DNA of 64,000 nucleotides, from positions 931,001-995,000 of the forward strand of contig NZ_CP144918.1 in NCBI RefSeq assembly GCF_036700095.1. The letters run 5' to 3'. The translations under genes and the position numbers were made by a program. This DNA is from Pelagerythrobacter marensis (GTDB lineage Bacteria; Pseudomonadota; Alphaproteobacteria; Sphingomonadales; Sphingomonadaceae). This document shows positions 43,816 to 52,490 of this stretch, one piece after another. Under the pieces are notes generated by a model. The model ran no database searches and was not told the origin of the DNA. It saw only the letters and a list, made by a program, of their open reading frames with translations. Every line of letters starts with the position of its first letter. Positions within the stretch are counted from its first letter, which is position 1.

Positions 43816-45357
43816 CTAGAGGTCGAGCTTCGCCGCCAGTTCGCGCGCGGCTTCTGCCGGGGTTTTCTTGCCGGCATCGGTGCGATCGACCGACAGGTTC
43901 GCCTCGCGCATCGTCGCGACGTCGATCGCGCCGACCAGCGGCCGCAGCGCAGCCACGAGCTGGGCGTCGTCGGCGCGGTCCGGCGCGATCAGGACCAGCG
44001 CGTCGTAGGCCGGGAAGGCATCCTGCGGATCGTCCAGCACGACCAGGCGGTCGGCGGCGATCCGGCCATCCGAGGTATAGGCGCTGATGACATCGGCCTC
44101 CCCCGATTGCAGCGCGTTGTACATGAACGTCGGCTGGAACGTGCGCTGTTGCCCGAAGCGCAGGGCATAGGCGTCGCGCACGGCCGACCATTCGGGGCGG
44201 CGAAAGAATTCCGGATCCGCGCCGATGGTCAGGCGGCGCGCCTGCGGGGCAAGATCGGCGATCGAGCGCACGCCCAGCGCCTCGGCGCGGTCCGCGCGCA
44301 TTGCCAGAGCATAGGCGTTCTCGAAACCGAGCCGGCCGAGGACCAGCGTGCCGCTGGTCTCCCGCTCCCACTCCACGATCGCGCGATAGATCGCCTCGCG
44401 GCCGGGATTCCCCTCGCGCTCCATCTCGTTGGTCCACAGCGTGCCGGTGTAGTCGATCGAAATGTCGATCGCGCCGCTCGTCAGCGCGTCGTGGACCACC
44501 GCGGAGCCCAGGCCGTCGCGGTACTCGACGCGATAGCCCGCCTCGCGCAGGCGCTGGCCGATCAGGCGGGCGAGAATATACTGTTCCGAAAAGCTTTTCG
44601 CGCCGATCACCACCGTATCGTCCCGATCGCCGGGCGCGAACTGCGCGAAGGCCGCCGCAGCAATGCCGGCGAGGGCGAGCGCGGCGCCCGTCCACACCGG
44701 CAAGCGCCGCCGGGTGGCGAAGCCGCGCTCGATCGCGCCCAGCAGGGCGTCGGCCACCAGCGCCAGCCCGGCGCTGGCGATGCAGCCTGCCAGCACGAGC
44801 GCCCAGTTCTGCGTCTGGAGACCGGCGAAGATCGGATCGCCCAGGCTCGGCTGGCCGACGGTCGTGGCGAGCGTCGCCGCGCCGATCGTCCAGACCGAGG
44901 CGGTGCGGATCCCGGCCATGATATAGGGCGCGGCCAGCGGCGCCTCGACCAGGCGCAGCTTCTGCCAGCCGGTCATGCCCACGCCGTCGGCCGCTTCGAG
45001 CACGCCGGGCGCCATGTGCTCGCGCGCGGTCACCGCGTTTCTGAGGATCGGCAGCAGCGCATAGAGCGCGAGCGCGAGCAGCGCGGGCAGGAAGCCGAGC
45101 GTGGGCAACCCTTCGCCGAACACCGCGCGCAGCGACAGCAGGATCGGGAAGAACAGCGCCAGCAGCGCGAGGGCCGGAATCGTCTGCACGAGGCTTGCGA
45201 AGCCGAGCGCCACGCGCGCCACCGGGGGCGACCGGCTCGCCCAGACCGCGAGCGGCAGTGCGACCACGACGCCCAGCGCGATTGCCGCTGCCGCGAGCAG
45301 GACGTGGGCGGCGAGCTTGTCGCCCAGACCCAGCAGGATCGTCCCGATCCCGCTCAC
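43816..45357 (-). CDS. Osmoprotectant (OpuC-type) ABC transporter permease fused to substrate-binding protein
   Basis: A 513-residue fusion. Residues about 1-205 form six membrane helices with the permease EAxxxG-type loop (EAADGVGMTGWQKLRLVEAP). A further helix (about 220-240) leads to a periplasmic-type OpuAC binding domain (about 248-513, VVIGAKSFSEQYILA, DISIDYTGTLW) that would bind glycine betaine, choline or carnitine. Permease-binding-protein fusions are common in this family. Its ATG overlaps the ATPase stop by ATGA. Confidence 0.92.
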   Translation of the reverse strand: MSGIGTILLGLGDKLAAHVLLAAAAIALGVVVALPLAVWASRSPPVARVALGFASLVQTIPALALLALFFPILLSLRAVFGEGLPTLGFLPALLALALYALLPILRNAVTAREHMAPGVLEAADGVGMTGWQKLRLVEAPLAAPYIMAGIRTASVWTIGAATLATTVGQPSLGDPIFAGLQTQNWALVLAGCIASAGLALVADALLGAIERGFATRRRLPVWTGAALALAGIAAAAFAQFAPGDRDDTVVIGAKSFSEQYILARLIGQRLREAGYRVEYRDGLGSAVVHDALTSGAIDISIDYTGTLWTNEMEREGNPGREAIYRAIVEWERETSGTLVLGRLGFENAYALAMRADRAEALGVRSIADLAPQARRLTIGADPEFFRRPEWSAVRDAYALRFGQQRTFQPTFMYNALQSGEADVISAYTSDGRIAADRLVVLDDPQDAFPAYDALVLIAPDRADDAQLVAALRPLVGAIDVATMREANLSVDRTDAGKKTPAEAARELAAKLDL

Positions 45358-46121
45358 TTTTCCAGCTCGGCGATGGCGTCGGCCTGGTCGCGCGGGACGG
45401 CGACCAGCGCCTGCGCCTCCGCGCCCCCCGCGCCGGCCAGCAGGGAATGCGGGGTTTCGTCGGCCACGATCCGGCCACTCGCCATGACCAGCACGCGCTC
45501 GGCCAGCAGCAGCGCCTCCGTCATGTCATGAGTGACCATGAGCGTGGTCAGCCCCAGCCGGCCGTGCAGCTCGCGCACTTTGCGTCCAAGAGCGTCGCGG
45601 GTGACAGGATCGAGCGCGCCGAACGGTTCGTCCATCAGCAGCAGCCGCGGATCGCCGGCCAGCGCGCGCGCCACGCCGACGCGCTGGCGTTGCCCGCCGG
45701 AAAGCTCGTCCGGCATGCGCCGGGCGTGACCGGCTTCGAGTTCGACGAGCGCCAGCAGCTCCGCCACGCGCGCTGCGCCGATCGGCTGCCGGGCAAGGCG
45801 CGGCCCGATCGCGATGTTTTCCGCCACGGTCATATGCGGGAACAGGCCGACCGACTGGAAGACGTAACCGATCCGCCGCCGCAGCGCGGGCGCGGGCAGG
45901 GTGCGCACGTCCTCCCCGGCGAAGAGAACCGCGCCTTCGTCCGGCACGATCAGCCGATTGACCGTCTTGAGCAGGGTCGACTTGCCCGAACCGGAAGCGC
46001 CGACCAGTGCGACGAAGCTTCCGCGGGCGATCTCCAGATCGACCCCGTCGATCGCCCGCGTCGCGCCAAAGCGTTTGACGAGACCGCTGAAGCCAAGCTC
46101 GATCGGGGACACCGCATCCAT
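45354..46121 (-). CDS. ABC transporter ATPase of the osmoprotectant system
   Basis: A 255-residue ATPase with Walker A GASGSGKST, the LSGGQRQRVGVARAL signature, Walker B LLLMDEPFGALD and H-loop VTHD. It lacks the CBS tail of OpuCA/ProV, as in many short homologues. With the downstream fused permease/binding protein it forms a complete two-gene importer. It is the leader of the pair; nothing obvious indicates osmotic control upstream. Confidence 0.93.
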   Translation of the reverse strand: MDAVSPIELGFSGLVKRFGATRAIDGVDLEIARGSFVALVGASGSGKSTLLKTVNRLIVPDEGAVLFAGEDVRTLPAPALRRRIGYVFQSVGLFPHMTVAENIAIGPRLARQPIGAARVAELLALVELEAGHARRMPDELSGGQRQRVGVARALAGDPRLLLMDEPFGALDPVTRDALGRKVRELHGRLGLTTLMVTHDMTEALLLAERVLVMASGRIVADETPHSLLAGAGGAEAQALVAVPRDQADAIAELEK

Positions 46122-46281
46122 CCGCGGACCTTAGGCGGGAAGCGCGCCGAAACGAAAGCCTGGAGTCGTTTTCCTTGAGACGGCCCCGGCCCGCGCCCCG
46201 TCCACCCAACGGCAGGGTATTCCATGGGCGGCCGGGTGGGGGTGCGGCGTGCCGGCGCGCCCCGGCCTTGCCGAAACGCCT

Positions 46282-47814
46282 TCAGGTCGCCAGTCTCGCC
46301 AGCGGCAGGCGCAGTCGCGCTGCAAGCCCCTGCTTGCGCCAGTCGCGCTCCGCCGTGCCGCTCAGCTGCCCCACGGTCATGTCGATCAGCCGGGTGCCGA
46401 AACCTTGTCCGCCGCCGCCCGGCGTGGGTTCCGGCCCGCCGGTCTCGGTCCACGCGACGACGATATCCGGCCCCTCGATATCGAGATCGATGGTCAGCTT
46501 GCCGTTGTCGGCCGACAGCGCGCCGTACTTGATGGAATTCGTTGCCATCTCGTGCACGACAAGGGCGATCGACGTTGCCGCGCGCGGGCCGACCGGCGCG
46601 GTCTCGCCGTCGATCGCGATGCGCCCGGTGGCCGCATCGCCGGCAAAAGGTTCCAGCAAGGCCGCGATCAGGCCGCGCAAATCGCCCGAACCGTTGTCGC
46701 CCGTCGGCAGCACGAAGTCCTGCGCCTTGCCGAGCGAGGCGATCGTGCTCACGAGATCCTCCCCGAACGCGCGCAGTTCGTCGCGGCCGCGCGTGCGCAA
46801 CGAGACGAGCCCGGAAATCAGCGCGAACACGTTCTTGATCCGATGGGCCAGTTCGTGCGCCAGCGTCCCGCTGGAATCGGCCTGGCGCCGCCGCTCGTCG
46901 ATATCGGTCAGCGTGCCGTACCAGCGCGCCACGCCGCCATCGTCGTCGGCCACGGGGATCGCGCGGGCGATGGTCCATCGCCAGCTGCCGTCGGCCTGAC
47001 GCAGGCGGTATTCGGTTTCGTAGCTTTCCTTTCGCGCAAGGCATTCGGCCCAGGCGTCGAACACCCTGTCCCGGTCTTCGGGATGGACGAAGGGGCGCCA
47101 GCTTTCGATATCGGCCGGCGGAGTGCCCCCGGTCACCTGTTCCCACCGGGCGTTGAAGTAATCCAGCCGCCCCTCGCCGTCGGCCGACCAGATGATATCC
47201 GGCAGCCAGTCCCCCAGCGTGCGAAACTGCGCGCTCTGGCGCGAAAAGGCGACCCGGTGCTGGCGGGATTCCCGCCGGGCCTGGAACCGTCGCTTGACCG
47301 ACCGGCCGAGGACCGCCAGCCCCTGACGCTGCAACGCGGTCAGCCCCGCGGGCCGCGGCACGGTGTCGATCACGCACAAGGCGCCGATCGGCGCGCCTTC
47401 GCTGGAAGTGATCGGCACGCCGGCGTAGAAGCGCAGGCCGAAATCGCCGGTCACCAGCTCGAAATCGGCAAAGCGCGGGTCCTGCGTCGCGTCGGGCACG
47501 ATCAGAAGGCCGCCCTTCATCATCGCATAGGCGCAGAAACTGGTCGATCGCGGCGTGCTGTCGATGTCGACGCCCGTCCGCGCGAGGAACCTCTGCCGTT
47601 CGGATTCGACCAGAGTGACGAGCGCGACCGGGGTGTCGCACAGGCTGGCGGCGAAGCGGACGATCTCGGTCAGTTCGGGATCGTCGACCAGCGAATCGAA
47701 ACCGTGCGCGGCCACGACTTTCGCGCGCTCGTTGTCGCCGCAGAGCGCGGGGGTCGGTGCCGCATCGTTTGGCCAGAGTGTCGATTCGCGCAGTTTCATC
47801 CCGTCCGCCCCCAT
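46282..47814 (-). CDS. GAF-PAS sensor histidine kinase of the HWE/HisKA_2 type
   Basis: A cytosolic kinase of about 510 residues. A GAF domain (about 40-175, with FCAYAMMKGG and FYAGVPI) precedes a PAS fold (about 205-315, LPDIIWSADGEGRLDYFN), then HELAHRIKNVFALISGLVSL with the phospho-His, and an ATPase module with HEMATNSIKYGAL and GGGGQGFG. These kinases often feed the alphaproteobacterial general stress response or light responses. No response regulator is beside it. The start at ATG 47814 is uncertain; ATG 47799 is a near alternative. It diverges from the acyl-CoA dehydrogenase. Confidence 0.9.
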   Translation of the reverse strand: MGADGMKLRESTLWPNDAAPTPALCGDNERAKVVAAHGFDSLVDDPELTEIVRFAASLCDTPVALVTLVESERQRFLARTGVDIDSTPRSTSFCAYAMMKGGLLIVPDATQDPRFADFELVTGDFGLRFYAGVPITSSEGAPIGALCVIDTVPRPAGLTALQRQGLAVLGRSVKRRFQARRESRQHRVAFSRQSAQFRTLGDWLPDIIWSADGEGRLDYFNARWEQVTGGTPPADIESWRPFVHPEDRDRVFDAWAECLARKESYETEYRLRQADGSWRWTIARAIPVADDDGGVARWYGTLTDIDERRRQADSSGTLAHELAHRIKNVFALISGLVSLRTRGRDELRAFGEDLVSTIASLGKAQDFVLPTGDNGSGDLRGLIAALLEPFAGDAATGRIAIDGETAPVGPRAATSIALVVHEMATNSIKYGALSADNGKLTIDLDIEGPDIVVAWTETGGPEPTPGGGGQGFGTRLIDMTVGQLSGTAERDWRKQGLAARLRLPLARLAT

Positions 47815-47919
47815 AGTACCGAAATTTGCCCAAGTTCCAAAGACTTTTGGATCGTGCCGGCTGTTCGTTTGCCGCCGCGGGCGCGCTCGGCTATGCGCCG
47901 TCTGCCAACAGGAGATCCC

Positions 47920-49086
47920 ATGCGCGCCACCCCCGATTTCGATTTCCAGCTGGGCGAAACCGCCGCGATGATCCGCGAGAGCACCGCCCGCTTCGCCGAC
48001 GAACAGATCGCTCCCCTGGCCGAGAAGGCCGATCGCGAAGACTGGTTCCCGCGCGCGCTGTGGCCTGCGATGGGCGAGCTGGGCCTGCACGGCATCACGG
48101 TGGAGGAAGCCGACGGCGGGCTCGGCCTGGGATATCTCGAGCATGTCATTGCGGTCGAGGAAGTCAGCCGGGCCTCGGCCTCGGTCGGGTTGTCGTATGG
48201 CGCGCACTCGAACCTCTGCATCAACCAGATCCGCCGCTGGGGCAGCGCGGAGCAGAAGGCGAAATATCTGCCGAAGCTCATTTCGGGCGAGCACGTCGGC
48301 TCGCTGGCGATGAGCGAGGCGCAAGCCGGCTCCGACGTGGTTTCGATGAAGCTCAAGGCCGAGGCGGTAGAGGGCGGCTATGTGCTCAACGGCACGAAGT
48401 TCTGGATCACCAACGCGACCCACGCGGACACGCTGGTCGTCTATGCCAAGACCGCGCCCGAGGCGGGGAGCCGCGGGATCACCGCCTTCATCATCGAGAA
48501 GGACATGCCCGGCTTTGCGATCGGGCAGAAGATCGACAAGATGGGTATGCGCGGCAGCCCCACGGCCGAGCTGGTTTTCGACGATTGCCGGGTGCCCGAA
48601 GAGAACGTGATGGGCCCGCTGCACGGCGGGGTCGGCGTGCTGATGAGCGGGCTCGATTACGAGCGCGTCGTGCTGGCCGGATTGCAGCTCGGCATCATGC
48701 AGGCCTGCCTCGACTGCGTGATCCCCTACGTCCGCGAGCGCAAGCAGTTCGGCAAGCCGATCGGCGCATTCCAGCTCATGCAGGCGAAAGTGGCCGACAT
48801 GTACGTCGCGCTGCAATCGGCGCGCGCCTATACATATGCCGTGGCGAAAGCCTGCGACGCTGGCCAGACGACCCGTTTCGACGCGGCCGGCGCGATTCTG
48901 CTCTCGAGCGAAAACGCCTTCCGCGTCGCCGCCGAAGCGGTGCAGGCGCTGGGCGGCGCGGGCTATACGAAAGACTGGCCGGTCGAGCGCTACCTGCGCG
49001 ACGCCAAGCTGCTCGACATCGGCGCCGGCACCAACGAGATCCGCCGCATGCTGATCGGCCGCGAGCTGATCGGGGCGGCAGGGTGA
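47920..49086 (+). CDS. Acyl-CoA dehydrogenase, isovaleryl-CoA type
   Basis: A 388-residue FAD enzyme. Visible family blocks: AMSEAQAGSDVVSM, GTKFWITNA, RKQFGKPIG, and the terminal GxGYTKDWPVERYLRDAK and IGAGTNEIRRMLI. The position beside a carboxyltransferase suggests isovaleryl-CoA dehydrogenase of leucine breakdown. A GGAGA site precedes ATG 47920. A DUF559 nuclease gene now lies between it and the carboxyltransferase. Confidence 0.9.
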   Translation: MRATPDFDFQLGETAAMIRESTARFADEQIAPLAEKADREDWFPRALWPAMGELGLHGITVEEADGGLGLGYLEHVIAVEEVSRASASVGLSYGAHSNLCINQIRRWGSAEQKAKYLPKLISGEHVGSLAMSEAQAGSDVVSMKLKAEAVEGGYVLNGTKFWITNATHADTLVVYAKTAPEAGSRGITAFIIEKDMPGFAIGQKIDKMGMRGSPTAELVFDDCRVPEENVMGPLHGGVGVLMSGLDYERVVLAGLQLGIMQACLDCVIPYVRERKQFGKPIGAFQLMQAKVADMYVALQSARAYTYAVAKACDAGQTTRFDAAGAILLSSENAFRVAAEAVQALGGAGYTKDWPVERYLRDAKLLDIGAGTNEIRRMLIGRELIGAAG

Positions 49087-49089
49087 TCG

Positions 49090-49147
49090 ATCCTCCCCGG
49101 AACGGGGAGGGGGACCGCTCGGCGCAGCCGAGTGGTGGAGGGGGCCC
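49090..49147. repeat. Left palindromic repeat of the DUF559 cassette
   Basis: It reads outward to inward: an 8-bp palindrome CCTCCCCG/CGGGGAGG (49092-49110), then a second hairpin CTCGGC-gca-GCCGAG (49118-49132) with flanking ACC/GGT pairs, then GGAGGGGGCCC. The same pieces occur inverted on the other side of the DUF559 gene with a different inner hairpin. Confidence 0.92.
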
Positions 49148-49175
49148 GGCGATTCTCCTTCAGCCGATCCGGCAG

Positions 49176-49562
49176 GTGAAGCGTGCTCGCAAGCTGCGCC
49201 GCGCAATGAGCCTGCCCGAGGTCCTCCTCTGGCAGGAACTGCGCAAGCGGCCCGGCGGCTTCAAGTTCCGCCGCCAGTGTCCGGTAGCGCCTTATACGCT
49301 TGACTTCGCCTGCCTCGAAAAGCGACTGGCGATCGAGATAGATGGCGAGGCGCACGATCGCGGCGATGCACCGAAACGGGATGCCGAACGCGACCGGGTG
49401 CTGGCGGCCAAGGGCTTTTCCGTTCTGCGCATCGCCGCGCAGGACATCTTGAACGATCTGGAGAGTGTCGTGAACGGTATTCTTGCCCGCTGCCAAGCAC
49501 TGGGCCCCCTCCACCGTCCTGCGGACGGTCCCCCTCCCCGTTCCGGGGAGGATTTCGAATGA
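49176..49562 (+). CDS. DUF559 (PD-(D/E)xK-like) endonuclease-type protein
   Basis: About 128 residues with the DUF559 pattern: KARKLRR-like start ([21 protein letters not shown]), [17 protein letters not shown] and [11 protein letters not shown] with acidic active-site candidates, then [17 protein letters not shown]559 proteins have a Vsr-like nuclease fold; most are uncharacterised. The frame is open from GTG 49083 (GTGA with the upstream stop) but that leader merely translates the left repeat, so I favour GTG 49176. The C-terminal 20 residues are encoded by the right repeat, and the TGA overlaps the next ATG (ATGA). It interrupts a leucine-degradation operon. Confidence 0.88.
   Translation: MKRARKLRRAMSLPEVLLWQELRKRPGGFKFRRQCPVAPYTLDFACLEKRLAIEIDGEAHDRGDAPKRDAERDRVLAAKGFSVLRIAAQDILNDLESVVNGILARCQALGPLHRPADGPPPRSGEDFE
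49502..49553. repeat. Right palindromic repeat of the DUF559 cassette
   Basis: Mirror image of the left copy: GGGCCCCCTCC, the inner hairpin ACCGTCC-tgc-GGACGGT (49513-49529), then CCTCCCCG-ttc-CGGGGAGG (49533-49551). Outer and inner flanks match the left copy base for base in inverse orientation; only the inner loop stem differs, with compensating changes that keep it paired. Confidence 0.92.
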
Positions 49563-51166
49563 CCGCCCCCGTTCTTACCACCAAGCTCGACCGCGAAAGT
49601 CCCGAGGCGCAGGCGCGCCATGCGCATAACAAGGCGCTGGCCGAGGAACTGCGCGCCAATGTCGCGCGGGCCGCGCTCGGCGGGCCGGAGAAGCATCGGG
49701 AGCGGCACGTTTCGCGCGGCAAGCTGCTTCCGCGCGATCGGGTGGAGCGGCTGCTCGATCCGGGCTCGCCGTTTCTCGAGATCGGGCAGCTTGCTGCCAA
49801 TGGAATGTACGAGGGCGACGTCAACGGCGCCTCGATGATCTGCGGGATCGGCCGTGTCTCCGGCCGGCAGGCGATGATCGTGGCCAACGATCCGACCGTG
49901 AAGGGCGGGTCCTATTATCCGATGACGGTCAAGAAGCACTTGCGCGCGCAGGAAATCGCGCAGGAAAACCGCCTGCCGTGCATCTACCTGGTCGACAGCG
50001 GCGGCGCGAACCTGCCCTATCAGGCCGACGTCTTCCCCGACCGCGATCATTTCGGCCGGATCTTCTTCAACCAGGCGAACATGAGCGCGCTGGGCATCCC
50101 GCAGATCGCCTGCGTCATGGGCTCCTGCACCGCGGGCGGCGCCTATGTGCCGGCGATGAGCGACGAGACGGTGATCGTGCGCAACCAGGGCACGATCTTC
50201 CTCGCCGGTCCGCCGCTGGTGAAGGCGGCGACGGGGGAGGAGATCAGCGCCGAGGATCTGGGCGGCGGCGATCTCCATGCCAGAAAGTCGGGCGTGGTCG
50301 ATCACCTTGCCGAGAACGACGAGCACGCGCTGACCATTGTGCGCGATGTCGTCGGCCACCTGGGCGAGAACCCGAACCGGGCGACAGGCGTGCAGCTGCG
50401 CGATCCGCGCCCGCCGAAGTTCGATCCCGACGACCTCTATGCCATCGTGCCGGAGGATGTCCGCGCGCCCTACGACGTGCACGAAGTGATCGCGCGGCTG
50501 GTCGACGGCAGCGAATTCCACGAATTCAAACAACATTATGGCTCCACGCTCGTCTGCGGCTTTGCGCATATCTGGGGCATGCCGGTGGCGATCCTTGCCA
50601 ACAACGGCGTGCTGTTTTCCGAAAGCGCGCAGAAGGGTGCGCATTTCATCGAGCTGGCCTGCCAGCGGCGCATCCCGCTGCTGTTTCTGCAGAACATTTC
50701 CGGCTTCATGGTCGGCGGCAAGTACGAGGCGGAAGGGATCGCCAAGCACGGCGCCAAGCTGGTGACGGCGGTGGCGACCGCGACGGTGCCCAAGATCACG
50801 GTCGTGATCGGCGGCAGCTTCGGCGCGGGCAATTACGGCATGTGCGGCCGCGCCTATCAGCCGCGGTTCCTGTTCACCTGGCCCAATGCGCGGATCAGCG
50901 TGATGGGCGGGGAGCAGGCCGCGAGCGTGCTCGCCACCGTTCATCGGGACGCCGATACGTGGAGCGCCGAGGAGGCCGAGGCGTTCAAGGCCCCGATCCG
51001 GCAGAAATACGAAGACGAAGGCAACCCCTACTACGCCACGGCGCGCCTGTGGGACGATGGCGTGATCGATCCGGTGCAGACGCGCGATGTCCTGGGGCTG
51101 GCTTTTGCGGCCACGCTCGAGGCGCCGATCCCCGAACGGCCCGCCTTCGGCGTGTTCCGCATGTAG
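49559..51166 (+). CDS. Acyl-CoA carboxylase carboxyltransferase (methylcrotonyl-CoA carboxylase beta type)
   Basis: A 535-residue carboxyltransferase subunit. It has the N-terminal [21 protein letters not shown] block, the two crotonase-like halves, [29 protein letters not shown] and [16 protein letters not shown], matching the MccB branch. With the biotin-carboxylase subunit it would carboxylate 3-methylcrotonyl-CoA made from leucine. The alpha subunit is not in the window. It is separated from its likely partner dehydrogenase by the DUF559 cassette. Confidence 0.93.
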   Translation: MTAPVLTTKLDRESPEAQARHAHNKALAEELRANVARAALGGPEKHRERHVSRGKLLPRDRVERLLDPGSPFLEIGQLAANGMYEGDVNGASMICGIGRVSGRQAMIVANDPTVKGGSYYPMTVKKHLRAQEIAQENRLPCIYLVDSGGANLPYQADVFPDRDHFGRIFFNQANMSALGIPQIACVMGSCTAGGAYVPAMSDETVIVRNQGTIFLAGPPLVKAATGEEISAEDLGGGDLHARKSGVVDHLAENDEHALTIVRDVVGHLGENPNRATGVQLRDPRPPKFDPDDLYAIVPEDVRAPYDVHEVIARLVDGSEFHEFKQHYGSTLVCGFAHIWGMPVAILANNGVLFSESAQKGAHFIELACQRRIPLLFLQNISGFMVGGKYEAEGIAKHGAKLVTAVATATVPKITVVIGGSFGAGNYGMCGRAYQPRFLFTWPNARISVMGGEQAASVLATVHRDADTWSAEEAEAFKAPIRQKYEDEGNPYYATARLWDDGVIDPVQTRDVLGLAFAATLEAPIPERPAFGVFRM

Positions 51167-51252
51167 CAGGCGGCCCGGGGGCAGGATATTTTTCGAAACC
51201 GGCCGGCACCTTCGCGCATTGGGGGGGCAGACGCCGGACAAGGAGACGCTCG

Positions 51253-51756
51253 ATGATCATTTCAACCCGCTTCGCCCTCGCCGCTCCGCTTGCCCTGGCA
51301 GTGGCGGCCTGCGGCGACACCACCGATGTCGACGAGCGCGTGGTCGAAACGCCCGAACTCGAAACCCCGACCGACGTGACCCTGCCCGAAGTCGAGGTGG
51401 AATATCCCGAAGTGCCGGTGAATGCGCGCGCCTCGGTCGAATATGCCGGAACCTACGAGCTGCACACCCGCGACGACCAGGTCAGCACGATCACGCTGGG
51501 CGAGGACGACACCTATATCTGGCGCGCCCCCGACGGCACCGAAACGCGCGGTTCGTTCACCTGGGGGGAGGATAACAGCCGGATCCTGATCGAGCGCGAC
51601 GGCGAGACCCAGGCCTATGCGGTCGCCGAGAACGTTCTCTACCGCCTGCCCGCGGCCGATGCCCCGACGGCAGGCGAACGCAGCGAGGAGACGACCTGGC
51701 GGCGCAGCGCGCCCGCGACGGACGACGACGGCGCTGCCGGTTCGGCGGGCGAATAG
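51253..51756 (+). CDS. Lipoprotein of unknown function (NlpE-like fold?)
   Basis: A 167-residue protein with a lipobox (AVAACGD) after a hydrophobic leader, a long acidic Pro/Glu/Val linker (about 25-60), then a small beta domain (YAGTYELHTRDDQ..., GTETRGSFTWGEDNSRILI, ENVLYRLP) and an acidic tail. The beta domain has NlpE-like spacing but no zinc or CxxC motif. A related protein lies at 54392. It follows AGGAGA at ATG 51253. Confidence 0.8.
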   Translation: MIISTRFALAAPLALAVAACGDTTDVDERVVETPELETPTDVTLPEVEVEYPEVPVNARASVEYAGTYELHTRDDQVSTITLGEDDTYIWRAPDGTETRGSFTWGEDNSRILIERDGETQAYAVAENVLYRLPAADAPTAGERSEETTWRRSAPATDDDGAAGSAGE

Positions 51757-51842
51757 GCCGCCGCCCGCGCATTTCGCATCGCCCGGGTCTTTAACCCGGC
51801 GCCGGCCGTCGCTAGATTGCGCGAAATCTAGCGAATGGACCG

Positions 51843-52481
51843 ATGAACATGACGGCGCCCAGCAACGGGGACAACGAGCGCGCCCAGCTCCTCCGCCTGG
51901 CGATGCAGGCGATCGCGCGCACTGGCGAGACCCCCACGCGCGCGGCATTGGCGAAAGAGGCGCGCATGCCGCGCGCACGGATCGACGCGATCTTCGCGAC
52001 CGACGACGAGCTGTTCGATGCCATCCTCGAACAGTGGTACGCCCCCGACATCGCGATCATGGAAGAAGTGATCGAATCCGACTTGCCGATCCGCCGCAAG
52101 TTCTACGAATTCTTCGCGCGCCGGTTTCGCCGCGCGCGCGAGCGTTTTCGCAAGGACCCGGCGGCCTTCGCCGTCTATTGCGAGATCGGCACCGACAAGT
52201 TCGAAAACGTGCGCGGCTATATCGATCTGGCCGACCACTATCTGTCGGAACTGATCGCCCAGGCGCAGGAGGAAGGCTATTTCGCCGGTCTCGGAATCAA
52301 TCGCGCGCTTTCGCTCATCAACCAGATGGTCGCCTGCTATATCCTGCCGCAGATGCTGATGATCCTGGACGAGGACAAGCTGGCGGAAGACAAGCTGGCG
52401 ACGATCATCGACACGCTGTTCGACGGTCTTTCGGGCGAAGCGCGCGGCGCGGCCCCCGTCGCCGGCCTGCGGATCGCCTGA
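51843..52481 (+). CDS. TetR/AcrR-family transcriptional regulator
   Basis: A 212-residue regulator with an N-terminal helix-turn-helix (about 15-60, GETPTRAALAKEARMPRARIDAIFATDDELFDAIL) and an all-helical ligand domain. The HTH is more divergent than usual. The effector and targets are unknown; its nearest genes are the lipoprotein upstream and the 5'-nucleotidase that converges on it. Confidence 0.8.
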   Translation: MNMTAPSNGDNERAQLLRLAMQAIARTGETPTRAALAKEARMPRARIDAIFATDDELFDAILEQWYAPDIAIMEEVIESDLPIRRKFYEFFARRFRRARERFRKDPAAFAVYCEIGTDKFENVRGYIDLADHYLSELIAQAQEEGYFAGLGINRALSLINQMVACYILPQMLMILDEDKLAEDKLATIIDTLFDGLSGEARGAAPVAGLRIA

Positions 52482-52490
52482 CGACGCCGG

